Assembly (NCBI GenBank): GCA_031287585.1
Contig: JAITST010000043.1
Location: forward strand, 1 to 7,104
Length of the DNA: 7,104 nucleotides
Origin: Planctomycetaceae bacterium
Lineage (GTDB): Bacteria; Planctomycetota; Planctomycetia; Pirellulales; Thermoguttaceae
Reading direction: 5' to 3'
Part shown: positions 1-5,537 of the stretch, piece by piece
Numbering within the stretch: the stretch's first letter is position 1
Layout of the letters: every line of letters starts with the position of its first letter
Program-made: the position numbers and the translations under genes
Notes under the pieces: model-generated
Told to the model about the DNA's origin: nothing
Seen by the model: only the letters and a program-made list of their open reading frames with translations
Database searches by the model: none

Positions 1-1
1 C

Positions 2-205
2 AGCGGAGTCCCGCCGGAAATTCATAATGAAAACAATTTTCAATGGGGCGGCAAGCATTCGGGAGTTTGTAACTTTCTGATGGGGGATGGTTCGGTTCGT
101 GCTTTATCCGTTACGATTCCGACAGGCGGTCTTGCCGCTAACGCCAACTCCATCATGGCTAAACTTGGTAACGTCAACGACGGAAATACCGTTGCCTTGC
201 CTTAA
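2..205 (+). CDS. DUF1559 / H-X9-DG pilin-like protein, C-terminal fragment (5' end outside window)
   Basis: The frame opening at base 2 encodes 67 residues ending at TAA 203-205, and its start lies upstream of the window. Residues 19-30 read H-SGVCNFLMG-DG, an exact H-X9-DG signature, which marks the C-terminus of DUF1559 proteins. The tail runs through SVRALSVTIPTGG to a short Ala/Asn/Gly-rich end. Family knowledge: full-length members carry an N-terminal type IV pilin-like methylation signal and helix, are about 300-400 residues long, and are strongly expanded in planctomycetes. They are thought to be surface or pseudopilin-like proteins of unknown exact role. Here only the last fifth or so is visible, so the pilin-like N-terminus cannot be confirmed. 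A strong terminator follows 35 bases after the stop. The short plus-strand frame at 87-314 overlaps this gene in another phase and is not real. Confidence 0.88.
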   Translation, partial: SGVPPEIHNENNFQWGGKHSGVCNFLMGDGSVRALSVTIPTGGLAANANSIMAKLGNVNDGNTVALP

Positions 206-240
206 AACTTTGACTTTGTTTCTCGCAACAAAAAAACAAA

Positions 241-271
241 GAGACGGGGGCTGTAAACCCCGTCTCCTTTT
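241..271 (+). terminator. Rho-independent terminator after the DUF1559 gene
   Basis: A perfect 9-bp stem pairs GAGACGGGG (241-249) with CCCCGTCTC (258-266) around an 8-base loop. It is followed by C and four T residues (268-271). It begins 35 bases after the DUF1559 stop and ends about 40 bases before the lipoprotein start. It probably ends or attenuates transcription between the two genes. The T tract is short, so some read-through into the lipoprotein gene is plausible. Confidence 0.85.
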
Positions 272-310
272 AACTATCATTCCAATACTACAAAGAAAGG
301 ATAATAATCC

Positions 311-736
311 ATGACTCGTTCTTTTTTAATTTGTTTTTCGTTTTTCGTACTATTATGTCTTACCGGTTGCGGTAATGGGCAAGTCGGTTTGTCTGGAAAA
401 GTCGTTTTTTCCGATGACGGTTCACCATTGAATATCGGTACGATTTGTTTTTCAACACCAACGTTTCAAGCCAGAGGTGAAATCAAAGCGGACGGAACAT
501 TTAGCATGGCATCGTTCGGAAAGAATGACGGTCTGCCTCCGGGAACTTACCAAGTCGGAATTATTGGGGCAACAGAAGACCTCGGCGGTGATAAAATTTA
601 TTCAATTCTCGATCCCAAATGGAACGGTCCAACGACATCGGGCTTTTCTGTAACGGTTGATAAAACAACAAAAAATTTGGAAATCAAGGTTGATAGAAAT
701 CCGCAATCACGGGAAGACTTCCAAAAAAAGAAATAA
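311..736 (+). CDS. Small secreted lipoprotein, carboxypeptidase-regulatory/transthyretin-like beta fold
   Basis: This 141-residue protein starts with a lipoprotein signal peptide: T2-R3, a hydrophobic stretch at residues 5-17, and lipobox L17-T-G-C20. C20 is the expected lipidated residue, so the mature protein should be membrane-anchored outside the cytoplasm. The mature part has the pattern GKVVFSDDGSPLNIGTICF, then GEIKADGTFSM and LPPGTYQVGIIG. This resembles the Greek-key beta fold of carboxypeptidase regulatory-like (transthyretin-like) domains. The C-terminus is basic (QKKK). The start is supported by the purine-rich AAAGAAAGG (292-300), 10 bases upstream. Such small lipoproteins are commonly encoded next to DUF1559 genes in planctomycetes, and here it follows one. 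The precise function is unknown; a structural or binding role at the cell surface is an inference. Confidence 0.8.
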   Translation: MTRSFLICFSFFVLLCLTGCGNGQVGLSGKVVFSDDGSPLNIGTICFSTPTFQARGEIKADGTFSMASFGKNDGLPPGTYQVGIIGATEDLGGDKIYSILDPKWNGPTTSGFSVTVDKTTKNLEIKVDRNPQSREDFQKKK

Positions 737-994
737 TGTCACCGCGGGAGCGTTTCATTTTTTACCGTTTTTTAATCGCTTGATAATTACCGCGTCGATT
801 GCGTGACTAATATTGGACACCCCATTTCACGTCACGCCTTCACGTTTCAAAATTTACTCGTTTTACACATCCCCTTTCATTATTTCTCCATAATCCCATC
901 TTGTATCTGGTGTGAAAGGTGGTACAATTCTGTTGTCGGTTTGTTTTGTCGGCTTCAATGTTTTACTTGTAACCCTCTAACCATTCACAATCAG
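737..994 (+). other. Intergenic spacer upstream of the serine hydrolase
   Basis: This 258-base spacer has no supported gene. It contains T-rich runs soon after the lipoprotein stop without a strong terminator stem. It also holds a 7-bp inverted repeat GCGTGAC (801-807) / GTCACGC (831-837), three TCACG motifs between 827 and 844, and a candidate promoter (see 901-928). The frame of the downstream hydrolase stays open back to an ATG at 803. The translated extension is unlike a protein N-terminus and would bury the signal peptide, so I treat it as non-coding. Confidence 0.55.
901..928 (+). promoter_or_regulatory. Candidate extended -10 promoter for the hydrolase/MNT/HEPN cluster
   Basis: TTGTAT (901-906) and TACAAT (923-928) are separated by 16 bases. 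TG at 920-921 stands one base before the -10 element, giving an extended -10 (TGnTACAAT). The -10 matches the sigma-70 consensus at 5 of 6 positions, while the -35 matches only at TTG. It lies 66 bases upstream of the chosen hydrolase start. This is pattern matching only, and planctomycete promoter consensus is poorly defined. Confidence 0.35.
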
Positions 995-2164
995 ATGAAA
1001 ACTTTTTTGAATCTTTCGTTGTTTTTTGTTTTGTTTGCTGCTTCGTTTGTTTCTGCTGTTACTGTTGCTGTACCGGAATCCAGCGAAGTTACTGGTGCCT
1101 TACAACCCTACCTTGACGACTTCAAGATGGCTGGTATCATTACGCTCATAGCCGACAAAGATGGCAATGTCTTCTACAAGAACAAACTCGGTTACGCCGA
1201 TGTCGAGGCGAAGAAACCGATTAACGAAGACAACGTGTTTTGGATTGCGTCGATGACTAAAATGTTCACTGGTGCGTCTGTTATGATGTTGGTTGATGAA
1301 GGTAAACTTTCGCTCGACGACCCCGCGAGTAAGTATATTCCGCAACTCGCAAATTGGATGGTTATCGAAGAACGTGACGACAATCACGTGTTGCTCAAAC
1401 CGCTCGCGCAGCCCGTTACTATTCGTCACTTGCTCAGTCATACCAGCGGCTTGACCGGTTCGTCAGAGGTTCAGCGTGTTGTTGGTAACGACGCTCTACC
1501 GCTCAAAGCCCGTGCGTTGCCGTCTGTCACCGGTTCACTGCAATCGCAGCCCGGCGAGAAGTATGCGTATGGTAATCAAGGTATGAATGTTGCTGCACGG
1601 ATTATCGAAATCGTTTCCGGCAAACGGTACGAGGATTTTCTGCAAGAACGTTTTTTCGCCCCGCTTGGTATGAAAGACACGACTTTTTATCCGAGTGACG
1701 AACAGGTGAAACGGCTCGCGGCACCTTACGGACCGAATGCCGATAAGAGCGGATTCAAACGCGGCGATTTCGGTTATATGACGCATCCGTTGAGTGACCG
1801 CGTACATCGTTATCCCGAAGCGGGCGGCGGACTTTTTTCGACTATGCACGACATTTTCCGTTACGGATTGATGCTTGTGAACGAAGGTGAACTTGATGGA
1901 AAACGTTATCTTTCCAAAGACGCGATTAAAGTTTTGCGGACAGAACAGACCGGTAAAACGAAAGTCAATTACAGTCTCGGCTACCACCTTCGTAACGGAA
2001 TGTACGGTCACGATGGTGCTTACGGTACAGACTTGTCAGTCAATCCTGACACGGGTATTGTCGCGGTTTTTATGGTTCAATGTACAAGCGGCGCGCAATG
2101 GGAAGCACGCGATAAATTTTTGCGTGTAGCGAATGAGGTTTACGCGAAACGGAAGGAGAAATAG
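995..2164 (+). CDS. Secreted serine hydrolase, class C beta-lactamase / D-alanyl-D-alanine peptidase-like fold
   Basis: This 389-residue protein belongs to the beta-lactamase-related (AmpC-fold, PF00144-type) serine hydrolases. All three active-site elements are visible: S86-M-T-K89 (nucleophile and general base), Y192-G-N194 (YxN), and H339-D-G341 in place of the KTG box, as in many esterase and peptidase-like members. The N-terminus is a signal peptide (hydrophobic residues 4-18, V-S-A21 cleavage site), so it acts in the periplasm or outside. Met 995 is chosen because the signal peptide begins there; an in-frame ATG at 803 would add 64 implausible residues. No clear Shine-Dalgarno precedes it. 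Substrate is not predictable: peptidoglycan peptides, esters or D-amino-acid amides are all possible in this family. The last codons contain the ribosome binding site of the next gene, so the two are probably cotranscribed. Confidence 0.87.
   Translation: MKTFLNLSLFFVLFAASFVSAVTVAVPESSEVTGALQPYLDDFKMAGIITLIADKDGNVFYKNKLGYADVEAKKPINEDNVFWIASMTKMFTGASVMMLVDEGKLSLDDPASKYIPQLANWMVIEERDDNHVLLKPLAQPVTIRHLLSHTSGLTGSSEVQRVVGNDALPLKARALPSVTGSLQSQPGEKYAYGNQGMNVAARIIEIVSGKRYEDFLQERFFAPLGMKDTTFYPSDEQVKRLAAPYGPNADKSGFKRGDFGYMTHPLSDRVHRYPEAGGGLFSTMHDIFRYGLMLVNEGELDGKRYLSKDAIKVLRTEQTGKTKVNYSLGYHLRNGMYGHDGAYGTDLSVNPDTGIVAVFMVQCTSGAQWEARDKFLRVANEVYAKRKEK
2153..2158 (+). promoter_or_regulatory. Strong ribosome binding site of the MNT gene, inside the hydrolase 3' end
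   Basis: AAGGAG at 2153-2158 lies 9 bases before the ATG at 2168 and within the final codons of the hydrolase. It is the clearest Shine-Dalgarno of the window, where most genes lack one. It fixes the MNT start and suggests translation coupled to the hydrolase. Confidence 0.65.
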
Positions 2165-2167
2165 TAG

Positions 2168-2464
2168 ATGTTGTATTCACGCGATGAAATACTACAGATG
2201 TTGCGTAACCACAAGGAGCATTTGAGCCGGCAATTTGGAATTTCAAAATTAGGATTGTTCGGTTCGTTTGCCAGAGGTGATGCAACAGACGAGAGCGATA
2301 TTGATATTTGTTTTGATACAAACGATTCGTCTCCGTTCGTCGCCGTCCATATACGTGACACGTTGGAAAAAATTTTCCAACGCCGCGTGGACGTGGTGCA
2401 ACAGCACCGTTATCTGCGTCCGTTGTTTATCAAACGTTTAGAGCAGGATGTTATTTATGTCTGA
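2168..2464 (+). CDS. MNT-type minimal nucleotidyltransferase (MntA-like antitoxin)
   Basis: This 98-residue protein is a minimal nucleotidyltransferase of the DNA polymerase beta superfamily. It shows G32-S33-F-A-R-G followed by D44-I-D46, an exact GSX10DXD metal and nucleotide-binding signature. A third acidic residue, D75, sits in RRVDVV, so the catalytic triad looks complete. Length fits the family. Family knowledge: MntA enzymes paired with HEPN toxins silence them by transferring AMP from ATP to the tyrosine of the toxin's RX4HXY motif. The next gene is such a HEPN protein, overlapping by 8 bases, which makes this role likely. The start lies 3 bases after the hydrolase stop with a good ribosome binding site. 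Activity on the neighbour is inferred, not shown. Confidence 0.87.
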   Translation: MLYSRDEILQMLRNHKEHLSRQFGISKLGLFGSFARGDATDESDIDICFDTNDSSPFVAVHIRDTLEKIFQRRVDVVQQHRYLRPLFIKRLEQDVIYV

Positions 2465-2849
2465 TAAGTTTGACAGAGGTATCGTTATAGACCTGTTTCA
2501 ACAAATCGTTGAAACATTGGGACGTATTGAAATGTCTTTTTCGACAATCACAACGCCTGATAGTTTATACGATTCGTACGATGGCAAAGAAAAATTGGAT
2601 GCGATATGTATGAAATTGTTAGCGGTCGGTGAAATACTCAAGAAGATAGACAATAAAACCAGCAAATCATTGCTTGCAAAATATGAGGGGATTGATTGGG
2701 TTGGTTTTATTGGGTTACGAGATATAATTGCTCATGATTATTACAATATCAATCCAGAAAAAATATACGGTATTTGTTCACAGGAATTAGAACCACTCAT
2801 GATTGCGATTGCCAAAATTATTTCAGATTTACAAACCAATAACGTATAA
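2457..2849 (+). CDS. HEPN-domain protein (HepT-like/DUF86), putative RNase toxin
   Basis: This 130-residue helical protein has the HEPN signature R88-D-I-I-A-H93-D-Y95 (RX4HXY), here in the context GLRDIIAHDYYNINPEK, typical of HepT/DUF86 proteins. Family knowledge: Arg and His form the RNase site of the dimer, and Tyr is the residue AMPylated by the paired MNT antitoxin. All three residues are present, so the toxin appears intact. I prefer the ATG at 2457 over the one at 2448: AGGA (2445-2448) is then 8 bases upstream, and the protein begins MSDKFDRG as a natural N-terminus. The gene overlaps the end of the MNT gene by 8 bases, which supports translational coupling with the antitoxin made first. 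RNA target unknown. Confidence 0.86.
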   Translation: MSDKFDRGIVIDLFQQIVETLGRIEMSFSTITTPDSLYDSYDGKEKLDAICMKLLAVGEILKKIDNKTSKSLLAKYEGIDWVGFIGLRDIIAHDYYNINPEKIYGICSQELEPLMIAIAKIISDLQTNNV

Positions 2850-2894
2850 AAAATGTTTCACACGTTTTTACGTTATATTTTACACTTAACTACT

Positions 2895-3578
2895 ATGCCC
2901 ACATTATTTGACGAAACGCTTACTGGTGCCAACTACGATGTTGAGATTCGGGGGACTAACTTGTTTCATCGGGTTATATTTGGGATGACTGTCGGCTCGT
3001 TGGTGCTGGGGGTTTGCTCTTCTATTTCGTTTGTCGGTTGGTATTTGTTGCCGCTGCCGATACTTGGCACAGTATTCGGTGCGATTGCGTTGTGGAAAAT
3101 TATGGAATCGCCCGAAACTTTTGGCGGGTTCTACATCGCGCTCGCGGGCTTGATTTCATCGGTTGTCTTTGGTATGTTCGCGGCGGGCTGGTTGTCTTGG
3201 TATTACTTCAACGCTGTTCCTGCTGGTTATCGTGAAATTAGTTTTGAGGAACTTGCCGCCGAGAACAACGGTCGTAAAATACCGGACAATATAATCAATA
3301 TCGCAATGTCGGGACAGCGTGTTTTCATCAAAGGTTATATGTATCAAGGGCGGCAGATGCAAGGAATCGAAAGTTTTCTGCTTGTGCGGAGTATTGAACA
3401 TTGCAAGTTCTGTTCAACGCAGATAAAGCCGACGGATATGATTGATGTGCGAATGGTCGGCGGACAAACGGTGGCGTACCGAACGAAAGCGGTACACGTT
3501 GGCGGCGTGCTGTATGTAAGACCGCGTTTCGGACCAGGACAGTCTCCGTACTATTTGGAAGCGGATGTGTTTAGGTAA
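2895..3578 (+). CDS. Planctomycete-type membrane protein: DUF4190-like helices plus DUF3299-like C-terminal domain
   Basis: This 227-residue protein (from the ATG at 2895) has a short cytoplasmic start, then hydrophobic helices at about residues 27-47, 50-66 and 79-105. The part around LPILGTVFGAIALWKI resembles DUF4190-type membrane domains. The C-terminal 120 residues (GQRVFIKGYMYQ, SFLLVRSIEHCKFC, TDMIDVRM) resemble DUF3299-like domains and probably face outside. C170-x2-C173 could bind metal or form a disulfide. Function is unknown. The alternative ATG at 2853, three bases after the HEPN stop, would add 14 residues encoded by AT-rich, TTA-heavy sequence, and neither start has a Shine-Dalgarno; I judge 2895 more likely. 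Family assignments are from memory of motif style and are tentative. It lies 45 bases after the HEPN gene on the same strand and may share its transcript. Confidence 0.72.
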   Translation: MPTLFDETLTGANYDVEIRGTNLFHRVIFGMTVGSLVLGVCSSISFVGWYLLPLPILGTVFGAIALWKIMESPETFGGFYIALAGLISSVVFGMFAAGWLSWYYFNAVPAGYREISFEELAAENNGRKIPDNIINIAMSGQRVFIKGYMYQGRQMQGIESFLLVRSIEHCKFCSTQIKPTDMIDVRMVGGQTVAYRTKAVHVGGVLYVRPRFGPGQSPYYLEADVFR

Positions 3579-3651
3579 GTGGTTATTTTATGCTCTTTGT
3601 ATTTCAAAAAATCTAAAAAATGTCCGCGTCTTTATAAACGTGACTTCGCAA

Positions 3652-4920
3652 ATGTTTCAAGCAACGCTTACGCCTTACGTCCCGCATTTGTTTGTTATGG
3701 GAGTTATGATGTTTCTGTCCGCGTTTTTTTCCGCGTCAGAAGCAGCGTGTTTTTCGTTGACTGCTACCGACAAAAACGATATCGCAACTCGCGGCAAAAC
3801 TGGTCGTCAACTCGAACGTCTGCTCAATAAACCTGAGCAACTTTTAACAGCAATCCTGCTCGGTAACTTGTTTGTCAATCTGCTCTTCTTCACGTTGTCA
3901 TCAATCATAACGTTCAGTTTACAGCGTCACGGCGAACAACGTAACGCGGGAATTTTCGTGGTTGCGTCACTTGCGGCATTGATAATTTTCTGCGAGATAT
4001 TACCGAAAACAATCGCGGTACTTATACCAAAAACGTTATCGTTGCTGCTGACAATCCCGCTCACAATGTTTGTCTATCTGTTCAAGCCGCTACTGCCGTT
4101 GTTGCGAAACGCGAACATATTGTCGCGGCGGCTGTTGTTCCCGCAATTTCAAGCCGAGCCGTACTTACAAATAAGCGACCTCGAACGTATCTTTGAACAT
4201 TCCAAAGACGATACCGCGATGTTACGCCGTCAGCAAAGCGTGCTGCAAAGTATCGTGCAACTGTCGGAGTTACGCGCGGACGAGTTGATGCGACCGCGTC
4301 CGCTGCTAAAAACGTTCACGCCGCCTGTAACGCTCGACGACGTTTTCGCGAAGTATGACGGTGAGTTGCCGATGTCTGGTTATGTATTGATAACGGAAAG
4401 CGAGACAGATGAAATCGCGTCGGCGGTTTCGCTCGGAAGGTTGAAGGCGAACGAAACAGACGCGGTTTGGCAAGCGAACTCGGCACCGGTTTTGTATGTC
4501 CCGTGGTCGGTTTCGGTTGCGGAAGTTTTGGAACAGATGTGCGGGCAAGGTCACGATGTCGCGGCGGTGGTCAACGAATACGGCGAGACAATCGGGATAC
4601 TGATTTTCGACGATGTATTGGAAACGTTGTTCACCCGTGAACCAAACCGTCCTCGCCGATTGCACAACTTATCTCCGCTAAAAAAGGTCGGACAAAATCG
4701 CTGGCACGCGAACGGGCTAACAAGTCTGCGTTATCTTTCGCGGCACCTGCACGTCTCGCTGCCGTTTCACGAAAGCGTAACACTCGCCGGTTTGCTGCAC
4801 GAAATCCTCGAACGCCTGCCCGAATCCGGTGACGTTTGTAACTGGGGACCGTTCGTGATAACGGTAATAGAAGTATCAGAGGCGGATAGAACGATAACGG
4901 CGGAATTACGGATGGGGTAA
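3652..4920 (+). CDS. CNNM/CBS/CorC-HlyC family membrane protein (putative Mg2+/divalent cation transporter or hemolysin C-like)
   Basis: This 422-residue protein has the full architecture of the CorC/CNNM family. A DUF21/CNNM membrane domain (residues about 10-190) carries SAFFSASEAACFSL (23-36), LLGNLFVNLLF (69-79) and CEILPKTIA (114-122). A cytoplasmic CBS pair follows (about 205-345), ending in NEYGETIGILIFDDVLETLF. A C-terminal CorC_HlyC domain contains LAGLLHEILERLPESGDV near the end. Family knowledge: members are implicated in magnesium efflux or homeostasis, with nucleotide binding at the CBS pair. In the membrane core the motif glutamates E30 and E115 are present. ATG 3652 is chosen because it starts directly before the first helix. 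The frame stays open back to 3565 within the previous gene, and a GTG at 3640 is another option. No Shine-Dalgarno is seen. The exact ion is not predictable from sequence. Confidence 0.85.
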   Translation: MFQATLTPYVPHLFVMGVMMFLSAFFSASEAACFSLTATDKNDIATRGKTGRQLERLLNKPEQLLTAILLGNLFVNLLFFTLSSIITFSLQRHGEQRNAGIFVVASLAALIIFCEILPKTIAVLIPKTLSLLLTIPLTMFVYLFKPLLPLLRNANILSRRLLFPQFQAEPYLQISDLERIFEHSKDDTAMLRRQQSVLQSIVQLSELRADELMRPRPLLKTFTPPVTLDDVFAKYDGELPMSGYVLITESETDEIASAVSLGRLKANETDAVWQANSAPVLYVPWSVSVAEVLEQMCGQGHDVAAVVNEYGETIGILIFDDVLETLFTREPNRPRRLHNLSPLKKVGQNRWHANGLTSLRYLSRHLHVSLPFHESVTLAGLLHEILERLPESGDVCNWGPFVITVIEVSEADRTITAELRMG

Positions 4921-5250
4921 GCGGTTACGAAACAATTTTTGGTGTTGTCAGTTCAGTATAGAAGCCCGGTCTTTGCTTTTGTGCAATTTGCATAACAGCA
5001 AAGACAAAATTTCTATACTGATTTTACAATACCGAATATTTTTTCTCAGAGTGTCCAACATAATAACATCGTTTTGTTACAAAAATGACTAACAAATAAC
5101 ACAATAAAATGTTCTTTTCACAAATACATCTTCCCAAAATCTACCGCATCGAAACAGCAAAACCCGTAAAATTAGGAATTTGCTGGACGAAATAGCGGAG
5201 TTTTTAGAAGTTGTCTTATACAAAAACAAAACCGCATGATATTATCAGAA
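4921..5250 (+). other. AT-rich convergent intergenic region with a hairpin and possible gene remnants
   Basis: These 330 bases separate the convergent CorC-like gene and fliQ. The only strong structure is the interrupted inverted repeat at 4954-5020. From 5100 on the sequence reads partly like degraded coding DNA. An ATG frame at 5109-5195 gives 28 residues (MFFSQIHLPKIYRIETAKPV...). Another plus frame, open from 5108 to TGA 5237-5239 but without an ATG, ends in LLDEIAEFLEVVLYKNKTA. Neither has a recognisable family or a ribosome binding site. I see no clear terminator for fliQ on the minus strand and no fliR. Confidence 0.5.
4954..5020. repeat. 67-base interrupted inverted repeat / long hairpin
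   Basis: The outer arms CAGTATAGAA (4954-4963) and TTCTATACTG (5011-5020) are perfect 10-bp complements. Inside a symmetric 5 x 5 internal loop, GTCTTTGCT (4969-4977) pairs perfectly with AGCAAAGAC (4997-5005). After one mismatch, TTGTGC (4979-4984) pairs with GCATAA (4990-4995) with one G-T pair, leaving a 5-base loop. In total about 25 base pairs align in register. It starts 33 bases after the CorC-like stop. It may act as an unusual terminator, a 3' RNA-stabilising structure, or a small palindromic mobile repeat. No T tract of terminator quality follows, and no flanking target duplication is evident. Confidence 0.65.
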
Positions 5251-5523
5251 TCATTCCGCCATCCGCTCTGGTACGTATGTGAATAGGTCAGTTGTGTATT
5301 CCATCATTAACAACGTCATCCATGGGAGCGTATATGCTAGTACGAGAATCATAACCAGAATTTTCATCACTATTCCAATTGTTTGTTCTTGAATTTGTGT
5401 CAGGGCTTGCAGGAGTCCTATCGTTACTCCTATTATCACACCCGCAATCAGAACCGGCGCGGCGATTATTATTCCTACCCGTAATGCCTCGCGGCAAAGG
5501 TCAACTGCTATTTGTGCGTCCAT
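5251..5523 (-). CDS. fliQ: Flagellar biosynthetic protein FliQ
   Basis: This 90-residue protein matches FliQ in length and layout: two membrane helices (about residues 15-39 and 51-75) joined by the conserved segment LLQALTQIQEQTIG (37-50), which is the family hallmark. Family knowledge: FliQ is a component of the FliP-FliQ-FliR export gate of the flagellar type III secretion apparatus in the inner membrane. The ATG is at 5521-5523, 14 bases after the fliP stop, so the two are surely cotranscribed; no Shine-Dalgarno is visible. The injectisome homologue SctS looks similar, but the FliO-type gene upstream argues for the flagellar assignment. No fliR follows. Confidence 0.93.
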   Translation of the reverse strand: MDAQIAVDLCREALRVGIIIAAPVLIAGVIIGVTIGLLQALTQIQEQTIGIVMKILVMILVLAYTLPWMTLLMMEYTTDLFTYVPERMAE

Positions 5524-5537
5524 AATAAAAGTTTAAG

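Noticed and set aside
743..794. Possible terminator after the lipoprotein gene (CGCGG 743-747 / CCGCG 790-794, AGCG / CGCT inside)
   Set aside because: The arms are short, broken by unpaired bases, enclose a long loop, and are not followed by a T tract.
803..994. N-terminal extension of the serine hydrolase from the ATG at 803
   Set aside because: It would place the evident signal peptide (residue 1 at 995) 64 residues inside the protein. The extension has atypical composition and overlaps promoter-like sequence.
1100..2011. Minus-strand open frames opposite the serine hydrolase
   Set aside because: They mirror a well-supported gene with intact active-site motifs and have no recognisable domains or ribosome binding sites.
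2448..2456. Earlier HEPN start at 2448
   Set aside because: The AGGA that would serve as ribosome binding site overlaps this ATG, while it is ideally spaced for the ATG at 2457.
3565..3651. Earlier start for the CorC-like gene at 3565
   Set aside because: It would overlap the previous gene, encodes a low-quality AT-rich stretch, and the membrane domain naturally begins just after the ATG at 3652.
4306..4665. Minus-strand open frame opposite the CorC-like gene
   Set aside because: It is an Arg-rich shadow of the CBS region on the other strand, without any family resemblance.
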